From assembly GCF_001263355.1 (NCBI RefSeq), contig NZ_LGYO01000061.1, positions 1 through 33,371 on the forward strand: a stretch of 33,371 nt of DNA, given 5' to 3'. The notes beneath the pieces are model-generated. The model was given only the letters and a program-made list of their open reading frames with translations, was not told the origin of the DNA and did not search any database. Below, piece after piece: positions 1-8,356 of this stretch. The position numbers and the translations under genes were made by a program. The DNA comes from Acetobacterium bakii (GTDB lineage: Bacteria > Bacillota > Clostridia > Eubacteriales > Eubacteriaceae). How positions within the stretch are numbered: position 1 is the stretch's first letter; every line of letters begins with the position of its first letter.

Positions 1-49
1 GCTCACGGCAGTTTCGCAATTGCCGAATAAAAAGGAAAGAGGTAGGCAT

Positions 50-778
50 ATGAAACTGATGGTATTAGGAAATACCGGGCCTTATCCAGGTCCGGGAGGC
101 GCATGTTCCGGTTATTTATTAGAATCAGGCGACACCAGGATGGTAATGGATTTTGGAAACGGTACCCTGGCAAATCTTCAAAAGCATCATAGTATTGATG
201 AGATCAGTCTGATTATCTGTTCTCATTTGCATGCTGACCACATTTCGGATCTTTTTGTTCTGCGATATGCCCTGGAACAAAAGAAACTTATGATTCCTTT
301 GTTTGTGCCGTCGGAGCCACCCCTTGAGTTGGCATCCCTATATTATAAGAATGTTTATACCATAAAAACATTATCCGAAGAACTGGTGCTTAAACCCGAT
401 CATTTAACCATTACGTTTAAAAAATTAAAGCATTCCTTTTTGGACTACGCTATTAAAATAACCGATGGCGAAACCACTTTCCTCTACACCGGAGATACCT
501 GCTATACTCCGGCATTAGGGGAGTTTGCAAAGGGTGTTGATGTGATGCTCTGTGATGGGGCTTTTCTGGAGGATGTGGTATCAGACAAGCATTTGTCAGT
601 GAAGGAAGCCTGTGAAATTGCCAATGAAGCAGGAGTAAAAACCCTGATTCTCACCCATTTCGCACCATTTGAAGATCCGCAAGCTTATTTAAGCAAGGGG
701 GAAAAACTTTTCAAAGGTGCGCTTTATGTGACTGAAATTGGAAAAAGCTTTGATATCAAAGCACTTTCTAAAAACTAA
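50..778 (+). CDS. MBL-fold metal-dependent hydrolase
   Basis: Cytoplasmic metallo-beta-lactamase-fold hydrolase of 242 residues, close in style to the RNase Z/YhfI group. The metal-binding signature HLHADH lies at residues 59-64 (ligands His59, His61, Asp63, His64), a GDT motif near residue 148 supplies a further Asp, and a late His sits in LTHF. The substrate cannot be told from sequence; phosphodiester or lactone hydrolysis are family options. I chose ATG 50 because AAGGAAAGAGG precedes it; an in-frame TTG at 20 has no ribosome site. comEC starts 12 bases downstream, so the two are probably cotranscribed. The fold is clear, the function is not. Confidence 0.85.
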   Translation: MKLMVLGNTGPYPGPGGACSGYLLESGDTRMVMDFGNGTLANLQKHHSIDEISLIICSHLHADHISDLFVLRYALEQKKLMIPLFVPSEPPLELASLYYKNVYTIKTLSEELVLKPDHLTITFKKLKHSFLDYAIKITDGETTFLYTGDTCYTPALGEFAKGVDVMLCDGAFLEDVVSDKHLSVKEACEIANEAGVKTLILTHFAPFEDPQAYLSKGEKLFKGALYVTEIGKSFDIKALSKN

Positions 779-790
779 TCTTAATCCGGG

Positions 791-3178
791 ATGAAACGAC
801 CACTACTCTGGGGAATTCTTGTTCTGGGTCTTTCGATTATCCTTGTTTATTACCGGGCTCCTCTTTGGGGAATCTTGTTCTTTGGGTTCTTTTTGGGCGT
901 CTTGCCTTTGTTTGTACAATCAATTAAAAAGACCCAAACAGCTTTTGTCCTGGGCCTTTTCTGCTTAGGAATTTACCTCAGCATGGCAGCCTTTCCGGTA
1001 AATGATCCGCTGGAAAATTTTTACGGAAACGATGTTGGAATTAAGGGAGTCGTATCAGGCTCGCCGGTTATTGAAAGCTATGGCGTGGTTTTTAATTTGA
1101 CGGCTCAAGAAGTCGCTAATGAACCAGAAATGATCAAGGGCCCGGTGGGTTTAAGAATAACTCTGCCGGTTCAGGAGGATGAAACCCCAAGTCTACCCAT
1201 TCCCGGAGATCTGATAATAATCAATGGAGAACTGTCCAAACCTCAGGGACTCAGAAATCCAGGCGGCTATGATTATCAGCTTTATCTCAAATCAAAGGGC
1301 ATTCAAGGATTGGTTTATGTTGAATCCGGAAAGATTGAAACAGTAGGCCGGGATCCCTCTATTTTTGACGGCATTATCGGAAATAAAACCCAGTTGGAAA
1401 CGATCAGCGCCGCCTATTTGTCAAAAGATGTTTCAGACCTCCTCAATGGGGTGGTTTTTGGGGAAAAGGATATTGATTCGGAAATTAAACTGAATTTTCA
1501 AAATGCCGGAGTTACCCATGTGCTTTCGGTGTCCGGGCTTCATGTGGGGTATGTTTTTTTGCTGATATCATTTTTGCTGACTTTGCTTAAGGTAAAAAAA
1601 AAACATTGGCTGTTTTATTTAATTCCGGCATTGTTTTTTTATGCGGTTATGACAGGCTTTGAACCACCGGTGATTCGGGCCTCCATCATGCTTGGGAGTC
1701 TCACTCTGGGACAGGGAATCCACCGGGAAAAAGACAGTCTTAACAACTTTTGTCTGGCCGGTATTCTGATTTTATGCCTTTGGCCCAGTCAGCTTTTTCA
1801 ACCGGGCTTCCAGTTATCCATGGGTGCGGTTCTGGGAATCATTTTTTTTTACGAGTCGTTATTATTTGAATACAAAAAGCTGCTAAACAAAAAAAGTGTG
1901 GGAAAAGCGAAAAAACCAGGCCCCATTATTGAAGGGCTGGTGTTGACCTTATGTGCAACCATAGGAACCCTTCCCATGATGTTTTACCATTTCAAAGGTT
2001 TCACCCTTTTAAGTTTTGTTTCAAATCTAATTATTGTTCCGTTAATCGGAGCTTTTCTTTTGGCCGGCATTTTATTTTTGACTATAGCAGCGGTGTTTCC
2101 GCTTGCGGGTCCGCTGCTTGGAATGCCGTTGAATTTTTTTGGAAAAACGATTCTGGTGACACTTTACGGTATTAATGATATCGGCGATGCCCTTGGCTTT
2201 TTATGGGTTAAGCGGGGCGGATTCAGCATCATTGAGCTGTTGCTCTTTGTTTATCTGGCCTTCCTGATTGCCGGATACTATCAGGTCAGAAAAACCTGGG
2301 TTAAAAATACGGTTGTGGTTACCGGAGTGCTTTTAGGGATCTGCTTGATTGTTTTACCGACATTTCCGAAAAATTTAGTGATGACAGTTTTGGATGTGGG
2401 TCAGGGAGACAGTATTCTCATTGAAACCCCCGGTGGTTTCAATTACCTTATTGATGGAGGAGGGTATTATCTTGAGAAAGATATTGGCGTTTCTGAACGG
2501 GTTCTCTTACCGGCACTCTATGCGAAAAACATTAAGAAACTGGATGGGGTATTTCTTTCCCATAATCACGTTGACCACAGCCAGGGGGTTGAAGAACTTC
2601 TGGAAGCTGATTTTCCAGTTGAAAACCTGTTTATGAGCATCAATACCAACAATGACAAACTGCTCAATCAGAACGTTGTTCCCATTAATCTCTTGAAAAG
2701 GGGATCGATTATTGAAGGGCCCGACGGTGTTAAATTTGAAATTCTCAGTCCGGACGGCGAAGTAAAACCGCTGGGAGAGGATGACCAGAACAATGCATCG
2801 CTGGTGATAAAGTTAAGTTATGGTAAAATGAATTTTTTACTGTGTGGTGATATTGAAAAAGAAGTGGAAGCGAAACTCATTGATGAAATCAATGAGGAAA
2901 CCCGGAGTCAGGATATCCAAGTGATTAAGATTGCGCATCATGGGAGTAAAACTTCATCCACCCAGGGATTTTTAACCGCCGTAGATCCTGAATTGGCTGT
3001 GATCTCCGTGGGTGCCTACAACACCTTTGGGCACCCTTCAGATGAGGTTCTGATGAGACTCGAGAACACTGGCATAAAAACACAAAGAACGGATGAAAAT
3101 GGCGCAGTTGAAATCACCAGTAATGGGGAATGGATTAATTATAAAACTTTTGTAAATAGTCAGGGAGAAAAGCAATGA
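791..3178 (+). CDS. comEC: ComEC/Rec2 family DNA-uptake channel protein
   Basis: Polytopic membrane protein of 795 residues, the usual length for ComEC, which forms the channel carrying single-stranded DNA across the membrane in competent bacteria. Two N-terminal membrane helices are followed by a DUF4131/OB-like region, then the hydrophobic Competence domain (roughly residues 210-510; the HVLSVSGLHVGY stretch is typical). The C-terminal MBL domain carries HNHVDH at residues 591-596 and a second IAHHGSK motif, as in ComEC proteins thought to have nuclease activity. Its stop codon overlaps the holA start in ATGA, which indicates translational coupling. No comEA or comEB lies upstream in the window, so uptake competence is not established. 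Confidence 0.93.
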   Translation: MKRPLLWGILVLGLSIILVYYRAPLWGILFFGFFLGVLPLFVQSIKKTQTAFVLGLFCLGIYLSMAAFPVNDPLENFYGNDVGIKGVVSGSPVIESYGVVFNLTAQEVANEPEMIKGPVGLRITLPVQEDETPSLPIPGDLIIINGELSKPQGLRNPGGYDYQLYLKSKGIQGLVYVESGKIETVGRDPSIFDGIIGNKTQLETISAAYLSKDVSDLLNGVVFGEKDIDSEIKLNFQNAGVTHVLSVSGLHVGYVFLLISFLLTLLKVKKKHWLFYLIPALFFYAVMTGFEPPVIRASIMLGSLTLGQGIHREKDSLNNFCLAGILILCLWPSQLFQPGFQLSMGAVLGIIFFYESLLFEYKKLLNKKSVGKAKKPGPIIEGLVLTLCATIGTLPMMFYHFKGFTLLSFVSNLIIVPLIGAFLLAGILFLTIAAVFPLAGPLLGMPLNFFGKTILVTLYGINDIGDALGFLWVKRGGFSIIELLLFVYLAFLIAGYYQVRKTWVKNTVVVTGVLLGICLIVLPTFPKNLVMTVLDVGQGDSILIETPGGFNYLIDGGGYYLEKDIGVSERVLLPALYAKNIKKLDGVFLSHNHVDHSQGVEELLEADFPVENLFMSINTNNDKLLNQNVVPINLLKRGSIIEGPDGVKFEILSPDGEVKPLGEDDQNNASLVIKLSYGKMNFLLCGDIEKEVEAKLIDEINEETRSQDIQVIKIAHHGSKTSSTQGFLTAVDPELAVISVGAYNTFGHPSDEVLMRLENTGIKTQRTDENGAVEITSNGEWINYKTFVNSQGEKQ

Positions 3179-4191
3179 ATTATAAAGAACTGAATAAAGC
3201 TATAAAAAACAAGGTAATTGGCCCTGTCTATTTATTCACTGGCCCAGAATATTATATTGGGCATATGATGGAAAAAACACTCACCAATACGGTTGTTTCT
3301 AAGGGGTTGGAAGCCTTGAATATTACGATTTTTGGTGATAAAAATCCGGATATGTCAGAAATTCTGGCAACCTGTGAAACTCTGCCGCTGATGAGTGAAA
3401 AACGGATCGTCATCGTCAGGGAATCTGCACTGATTGGAAATGTTGCGGATAAAAAAGCCATTGATCATTTTGCCGCATATTTGGAACGGCCTAGTCCCAC
3501 CACCCTTTTGGTTATTTATTGGGGTCAGCCGGATAAACGTAAAAAAATTTATAAGTCCATTCAGAAAAATGGGGAAATTATTCACTACGAAAAGCTGGAT
3601 GCCAGAGATTTGGAAAATTGGATTGCCAGGCGGTTAAAGATAGCTCAAAAAAAGTTATCCCGAAGAGAGTTGGAATTATTCATCCAACGCTGTCTGTATC
3701 TTACCAATGAAAATAAAAATATGGAAATGGTCGATCACGATTTAAACAAACTCATCGATTACGTCGGGGATCGGGTGGAGATTACCAGCGAAGACATTCT
3801 CCTGATTATGCCTCAATCCATTGAAGATGGAGTGTTTAAAATGATCGATTATGCCATGGCTGGAAAAAAAGCCCAGGCACTTAATATGTTGGCCCAGTTT
3901 TATCAGGAAGGGGAATCCCCGTTTGGGGTGTTCAGTCTGCTGTTGCGCCAAATCAGAATGCTGCTAATGGTTAAGATCCACGCTCAGAGAGGACAGCCGG
4001 CTAAGGAAATTGCCAGCCAAATGAAACTGGCCCCGTTCATTGTCAATAAAATCCTTAAAAATGGAAGAAATTATCCCATCGAAAATCTTTGGAAGCTTAT
4101 GGTCATTGGGGCTGAGCTCGATGCCCAGATGAAAAAGGGTGAAATTGATCAGAACTTCGGACTGGAATTATTCTTAATGAAGATTTCATAA
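3175..4191 (+). CDS. holA: DNA polymerase III subunit delta
   Basis: Delta subunit of the clamp loader, 338 residues, the normal size. It opens the beta clamp during replication. The N-terminal AAA-like domain starts with the typical VYLFTGPEYYIG stretch where a P-loop is degenerate, followed by the segment ATCETLPLMSEKRIVIVRE characteristic of HolA. The helical collar domain occupies the last third (SLLLRQIRMLL and onward). It starts inside the comEC stop (ATGA). The comEC-holA-rpsT neighbourhood is the standard arrangement in Firmicutes, which supports the call. Confidence 0.93.
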   Translation: MNYKELNKAIKNKVIGPVYLFTGPEYYIGHMMEKTLTNTVVSKGLEALNITIFGDKNPDMSEILATCETLPLMSEKRIVIVRESALIGNVADKKAIDHFAAYLERPSPTTLLVIYWGQPDKRKKIYKSIQKNGEIIHYEKLDARDLENWIARRLKIAQKKLSRRELELFIQRCLYLTNENKNMEMVDHDLNKLIDYVGDRVEITSEDILLIMPQSIEDGVFKMIDYAMAGKKAQALNMLAQFYQEGESPFGVFSLLLRQIRMLLMVKIHAQRGQPAKEIASQMKLAPFIVNKILKNGRNYPIENLWKLMVIGAELDAQMKKGEIDQNFGLELFLMKIS

Positions 4192-4208
4192 AGTTTTAGG
4201 TAAATAAA

Positions 4209-4236
4209 AAAGATGTACCTGAGTAAGTACATCTTT
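4209..4236 (-). terminator. rpsT intrinsic terminator
   Basis: Perfect 10-bp stem (4209-4218 with 4227-4236) around an 8-base loop. Read leftward it ends in a run of U (TTTTTTATTTA on the minus strand), fitting termination of rpsT. It could also slow holA transcripts arriving from the left, but no U-run follows on the plus strand. Confidence 0.8.
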
Positions 4237-4278
4237 GGATTGTGCTGAGAGACACGGGTTTTGGTATAAATGAGGTAA

Positions 4279-4545
4279 TTAAGCAGTTAAGCCGTTTAAA
4301 ATTCGTGCCAAAGTACTTTTCTTACGTGCTGCAGTATTTTTATGTAAAATACCTTTTGTGACAGCCATATCAATTTTCTTTGCTGCTAAACGATATGCTG
4401 CTTGTGCTTCTTCTGCATTGCCTTCAGTTGCTGCAAGTTCAAATTTCTTAACAGTAGTCTTAAGGTTTGTCTTTACAATTTTATTGCGTATTCGACTTGT
4501 TTCGTTTGTTTTAGCCCGTTTCATAGCTGATTTAATGTTAGCCAT
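4279..4545 (-). CDS. rpsT: 30S ribosomal protein S20
   Basis: Small basic ribosomal protein of 88 residues that binds 16S rRNA and helps assemble the small subunit. The start [15 protein letters not shown] and the Lys/Arg/Ala-rich helical composition with the closing [12 protein letters not shown] are diagnostic of S20. A strong site (GAGGGGGGTGAAC) precedes the ATG. It is transcribed away from lepA, from its own promoter. Confidence 0.97.
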   Translation of the reverse strand: MANIKSAMKRAKTNETSRIRNKIVKTNLKTTVKKFELAATEGNAEEAQAAYRLAAKKIDMAVTKGILHKNTAARKKSTLARILNGLTA

Positions 4546-4579
4546 GTGTTCACCCCCCTCATTTATTTATAACATAGCA

Positions 4580-4608
4580 ATTTTAACACATTTAAAAAGA
4601 ATTATCAA
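4580..4608 (-). promoter_or_regulatory. rpsT promoter
   Basis: On the minus strand TTGATA (4603-4608) and TAAAAT (4580-4585) are separated by exactly 17 bases, about 35 bases before the rpsT start codon. It is back to back with the lepA promoter. Confidence 0.75.
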
Positions 4609-4616
4609 GAAAAAAC

Positions 4617-4645
4617 GTGACAAAATTTTTTTTTATTGATAAAAT
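4617..4645 (+). promoter_or_regulatory. lepA promoter candidate
   Basis: GTGACA (4617-4622), 17-base spacer containing a T-run, then TAAAAT (4640-4645). It fits a sigma-A promoter and divides the rpsT/lepA intergenic space into two divergent promoters. Confidence 0.55.
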
Positions 4646-4715
4646 ACACTTCTAGTATAAAAAAGACGTATAACGATTTATTTAATATAGATTTGAAAGT
4701 AGAGGATAAATAAAA

Positions 4716-6521
4716 TTGTCAGATAAACAATCACGCACACGAAATTTTTCAATCATCGCTCACATTGACCATGGGAAATCCACCCTGGCAGATCGGCTCA
4801 TTGAAGACACCGGACTGATGAGCAAACGCGATATGTCAGCCCAGTTTCTTGATAACATGGATATCGAGCGGGAACGTGGGATTACCATTAAACTCCAGGC
4901 TGTCCGATTACTGTATACTGCCAAGGATGGAATAGAATACATTCTCAATCTCATTGATACACCAGGCCATGTGGATTTCACATATGAAGTTTCAAGGAGC
5001 CTGGCTGCCTGCGAAGGAGCCTTACTCATTGTTGACGGTTCCCAGGGCATTGAAGCTCAAACCATTGCCAATGTTTATTTGGCCCTGGACAATGATCTGG
5101 AAGTGATTCCGATCATTAATAAAATTGACTTACTCAGTGCGGATCCCCAACGGGTGAAGGACGAAATTGAACACGTCATCGGCATTGAAGCTCAGAATGC
5201 GCCGCTAATTTCGGCCAAGGCAGGGATTAATATCAACGAAGTTTTAGAAACCATTGTAGCAAGAGTCCCGGCGCCAACCGGAGATGTGAATGGTCCCCTT
5301 CAGGCATTGATCTTTGATTCTTATTACGATCAATACCGTGGGGTTATTGCATCCATTCGAATTGTCCAGGGCAGGATCCGCAAAGGTATGAAAATCGATA
5401 TGATGGCGGTTGGAAAATCCTTTGACGTTGATGAAGTCGGCGTTTTTGCCAATGGCCTGCTGCCGGTGGAAGAGCTCACTGCCGGAGATGTCGGTTATAT
5501 TAACGCCGGGATAAAAAACGTCAAGGATACTCGTGTTGGGGATACCATTACCGAAACCCTTAACCCGGCACCTGAAGCCTTACCCGGATATAAAAAGGTG
5601 ACCTCCATGGTATTCTGCGGGATTTATCCTGCCGATGGATCCCGGTTTGAAGACCTCAAGGACGCACTTTCCAAGCTTCAGTTAAATGATGCGTCACTGC
5701 TTTATGAAGCGGAAACCTCCATGGCGCTGGGATTTGGATTTCGATGCGGCTTTTTAGGCCTGCTTCATATGGAAATTATCCAGGAGCGGATTGAACGTGA
5801 ATTCAATATTGACCTGGTTACCACGGCGCCCAGTGTTATTTATAAGGTCATTAAAACTGACGGCACTGAATTTTGGGTAGATAACCCAAGTAATCTGCCG
5901 GATCCTGTGGAAGTGAAATCCATGGAAGAGCCCATTGTGGACGCCAGTATTATGGTGCCGTCGGAATATCTGGGTGCGGTTATGGAACTGTGTCAGGAAC
6001 GGCGGGGAACCTACCTTACCATGGATTACGTTGAAGAGAGCCGGGTTATTTTAAAATATGAGCTGCCTCTCAACGAAATCATTTATGATTTCTTTGATGC
6101 CCTGAAGTCACGAACCCGGGGTTATGCGTCTTTTGATTATGATATCAAAGAGTATCGCACATCAAACCTGGTGAAACTGGACATTCTTCTCAATGGTGAG
6201 TTGGTGGATGCCTTGTCTTTTATTGTCCATCGGGATAAAGCCGAGGGCCGCGGCCGATTAATTGCCAAAAAGCTTAAACAGGAAATTCCCCGACAGATGT
6301 TTGAGATCCCTGTTCAGGCCGCCATTGGGAACAAGGTCATCGCCAGAGAAACAATAAAAGCCATGCGTAAAGATGTGCTTGCCAAATGTTACGGTGGGGA
6401 CATCAGTCGTAAACATAAGCTTTTGGAAAAACAAAAGGCCGGGAAGAAGCGTATGCGTCAGGTTGGTAATGTGGAAGTGCCTCAGGAGGCATTTATGGCC
6501 GTGCTTAAACTGGATTCATAG
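4716..6521 (+). CDS. lepA: Elongation factor 4 (ribosomal back-translocase)
   Basis: Translational GTPase of 601 residues, full length for LepA/EF4, which acts on stalled or mistranslocated ribosomes. G1 is AHIDHGKST near residue 15, G3 is DTPGHVDF near residue 84, and G4 is NKID near residue 137. The LepA C-terminal domain is intact, including the family stretch [21 protein letters not shown] near the end. The start is TTG at 4716 with AGAGG ten bases upstream; no ATG gives a full G1 region. A hairpin terminator follows directly. Confidence 0.97.
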   Translation: MSDKQSRTRNFSIIAHIDHGKSTLADRLIEDTGLMSKRDMSAQFLDNMDIERERGITIKLQAVRLLYTAKDGIEYILNLIDTPGHVDFTYEVSRSLAACEGALLIVDGSQGIEAQTIANVYLALDNDLEVIPIINKIDLLSADPQRVKDEIEHVIGIEAQNAPLISAKAGININEVLETIVARVPAPTGDVNGPLQALIFDSYYDQYRGVIASIRIVQGRIRKGMKIDMMAVGKSFDVDEVGVFANGLLPVEELTAGDVGYINAGIKNVKDTRVGDTITETLNPAPEALPGYKKVTSMVFCGIYPADGSRFEDLKDALSKLQLNDASLLYEAETSMALGFGFRCGFLGLLHMEIIQERIEREFNIDLVTTAPSVIYKVIKTDGTEFWVDNPSNLPDPVEVKSMEEPIVDASIMVPSEYLGAVMELCQERRGTYLTMDYVEESRVILKYELPLNEIIYDFFDALKSRTRGYASFDYDIKEYRTSNLVKLDILLNGELVDALSFIVHRDKAEGRGRLIAKKLKQEIPRQMFEIPVQAAIGNKVIARETIKAMRKDVLAKCYGGDISRKHKLLEKQKAGKKRMRQVGNVEVPQEAFMAVLKLDS

Positions 6522-6541
6522 GAATATGTCTGCGATCTGAA

Positions 6542-6572
6542 ATGGTGTGTCCCAGTGACGCACCATTTTTTA
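6542..6572 (+). terminator. lepA terminator
   Basis: Ten-pair stem (6542-6551 with 6557-6566, one G-U pair), five-base loop, then a T-run. It lies 20 bases after the lepA stop codon. Confidence 0.85.
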
Positions 6573-6602
6573 TTAAAAAAAAATAATAAGCGAGGGAAAT
6601 TC

Positions 6603-7022
6603 TTGGAAAACGAAAACAAACGGGCCCATCAAAAACTCAATGAAGATGATCTATATTATAAACTGAAAGAACAAGATGAAACAATTATAAAAAATATACA
6701 GCCTCCGGATTATGCCTGTGACTGCCATGGAAAATATTGCAATGGTTTTCCGGTTAATGTAAACCCGGTTTTAATGGAAAAAATTGAGGCAGTGCAGGGT
6801 CTTGTGGATCATCCGGTTACTGTCATATCCGGGGTACGGTGTGAAATGCAAAATAAGGTGATGGATGGTTCGAACCTATCCTTTCATAAATTGGGCAGGG
6901 CGGCTGATATTCAGTGTGATACTCTTGGTGTTGATGGCTTGGCCGAGATAGCTGAATCGGTGGGGCTTTTGGTGATCCGGGATTATAAAGAGGGTATGGT
7001 GCATTGCCAGTGGAATGAGTAG
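6603..7022 (+). CDS. M15-family D-Ala-D-Ala carboxypeptidase-like protein
   Basis: Zinc peptidase of 139 residues resembling the Peptidase_M15_3 group, which cuts peptidoglycan stem peptides. The likely zinc ligands are His95 and Asp102 in a HxxGxAxD arrangement and His134 in the VHCQW segment. Upstream, ISGVRC (about residues 75-80) matches the conserved SGYR-like strand. I chose TTG 6603 because GAGGG stands six bases before it; a longer reading frame from GTG 6555 would begin inside the lepA terminator. No signal peptide or membrane helix is visible, which is odd for a wall enzyme. It also has several cysteines near the N-terminus (Cys39, Cys41, Cys46) of unknown role. Confidence 0.72.
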   Translation: MENENKRAHQKLNEDDLYYKLKEQDETIIKNIQPPDYACDCHGKYCNGFPVNVNPVLMEKIEAVQGLVDHPVTVISGVRCEMQNKVMDGSNLSFHKLGRAADIQCDTLGVDGLAEIAESVGLLVIRDYKEGMVHCQWNE

Positions 7023-7104
7023 CCACCGTAAGGATTCTGCTGATATTACCATAAAATTTGCTGTCAAATAAAAGTATTAGAGGTTAATAGTAAATACAAA
7101 ATAA

Positions 7105-7133
7105 TTGACAGTTATTATCAATTGATATATATT
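7105..7133 (+). promoter_or_regulatory. Promoter of the DeoR-type regulator gene
   Basis: TTGACA (7105-7110), exact 17-base spacer, TATATT (7128-7133). It leaves a leader of about 140 bases before the start codon. The spacer holds a perfect palindrome, listed separately. Confidence 0.75.
7116..7127. promoter_or_regulatory. Putative DeoR operator, copy 1
   Basis: Perfect 12-bp palindrome TATCAATTGATA filling the gap between -35 and -10. Bound protein would block RNA polymerase. A copy matching at 11 of 12 bases lies in front of the kinase gene at 8241-8252, so this is the best candidate for the site of the regulator encoded at 7281-8048. Inferred from repetition and position. Confidence 0.6.
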
Positions 7134-7280
7134 AATTAAACAGAAATGCTGATATGTGTGAAGAAATGCATAACCGGATACATTTAACATCATGTGATTG
7201 TCGACCAAACAGTTGGTGAAGTTTTAAAGTATTATTAGTAACTTGTTTTATTAAACTTTGAATGAAAAGAGGAAGTGTGA

Positions 7281-8048
7281 ATGCAACATGTCGAAAGAAG
7301 AAAAGAAATTTTAAAATTAATCCTTGATAATCGGTCAGTAAAGGTTGGTACTCTTTCTGAGAAATATAAAGTGGGAGAAGCAACGATCCGACGAGACTTA
7401 AAGTATCTCGCCAAGGAATATGGTATTACATTATCCTACGGTGGTGCTTTTACCAAGGAAAAAATCACTTATCAGACTACACCGGAAATGGATATCTTCA
7501 AAAAAAGGACCCATAATATTGAAGAAAAACGGATGATTGCCGAGAAGGCCGCCAACCTCATTGAAGATGGTGATACCATCGCCTTAAATGCCGGCAGTAC
7601 AGTTGAGCTTATGCTGGATTATCTTGAGAATATAAAAAATGTTAACCTGATTACTTTATCGTTAAACACTGCTTTACGGGCATCTCTTATTCAGGGGATT
7701 ACAGTCTATATGCCAGGTGGAAGGCTTCGTAGCTTTTCGGGGGCTTTCTATGGAAAAGAAGCAACTGAATTTTTAAGAACCTTCAACATCGATAAAGCAT
7801 TTATGGGGGCGATGGCAGTTTCCATGAGCAAAGGTATCACCCATGGTGCCTTTGAAGAAGTTGAAATTAATCAAACGATTTATGAAATTAGCCGAAAATG
7901 TTATTTATTAGCGGATTATTCGAAATTTGATAAGATATCCCTTACAAAAATGGTGGATTTATCGATTTTTAACGGGTTTATTCTGGATGATAAAACCCCT
8001 GAAACATACCGAGAATATTGCAAAAGCAACGGAATTGAAATTATTTAG
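7281..8048 (+). CDS. DeoR-family transcriptional regulator
   Basis: Repressor-type regulator of 255 residues. An N-terminal helix-turn-helix (residues about 6-58, with VGEATIRRDLKYL as recognition region) is followed by a DeoR C-terminal sensor domain. In this family the sensor binds phosphorylated sugars or polyols; the stretch near residues 105-115 (ALNAGSTVELML) matches the family's phosphate-binding loop. It precedes an FGGY kinase operon, so a phosphorylated kinase product is a natural effector. GAGGAAG precedes ATG 7281. Palindromes at 7116 and 8241 suggest it controls itself and that operon. It resembles GlpR by family only; the ligand is not known. Confidence 0.9.
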   Translation: MQHVERRKEILKLILDNRSVKVGTLSEKYKVGEATIRRDLKYLAKEYGITLSYGGAFTKEKITYQTTPEMDIFKKRTHNIEEKRMIAEKAANLIEDGDTIALNAGSTVELMLDYLENIKNVNLITLSLNTALRASLIQGITVYMPGGRLRSFSGAFYGKEATEFLRTFNIDKAFMGAMAVSMSKGITHGAFEEVEINQTIYEISRKCYLLADYSKFDKISLTKMVDLSIFNGFILDDKTPETYREYCKSNGIEII

Positions 8049-8050
8049 TC

Positions 8051-8089
8051 AAAAAAGAATGCATTAGAAATCTAATGCATTCTTTTTTT
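8051..8089. terminator. Terminator after the DeoR-type gene
   Basis: Long near-perfect stem (8051-8068 with 8071-8089) around two bases, A-run before and T-run after, so it could work in both directions. It separates the regulator from the kinase operon. Confidence 0.9.
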
Positions 8090-8225
8090 GCCCGGAATTG
8101 AGATAAATATAGATCCGAAGAAGTTTCGACATGAATGCGTTTTTAGAAGAATTTCACAAGAAAGTAATTAAAGTCTTTATGCATCATAAGGTTTTGAATA
8201 AAGCCGGTACTGAATGGGTATTAAA

Positions 8226-8252
8226 TATAATATTCGTAAATATCAATTGATT
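8226..8252 (+). promoter_or_regulatory. Control region of the kinase-methyltransferase operon, with DeoR operator copy 2
   Basis: A TATAAT at 8226-8231 is a -10 candidate, but no convincing -35 stands 16-18 bases before it. TATCAATTGATT at 8241-8252 (palindromic core ATCAATTGAT) lies just downstream, where bound repressor could block initiation. The rest of the 308-base gap 8049-8356 holds only the terminator, AT-rich sequence and the ribosome site GAGGTGGAGG before the kinase. Confidence 0.5.
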
Positions 8253-8356
8253 AATAATTATGATCTTTCAGAATGAGTAGATCATTTATTTAAGACATAA
8301 AAGCGATCAACGATAGGATACCAATTTAAAAATCCAAATGAGGTGGAGGAGATAAA

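Noticed and set aside
6555-6602. Longer start (GTG) for the M15-type peptidase
   Set aside because: It falls inside the lepA terminator hairpin and lacks a ribosome site; TTG 6603 has GAGGG six bases before it.
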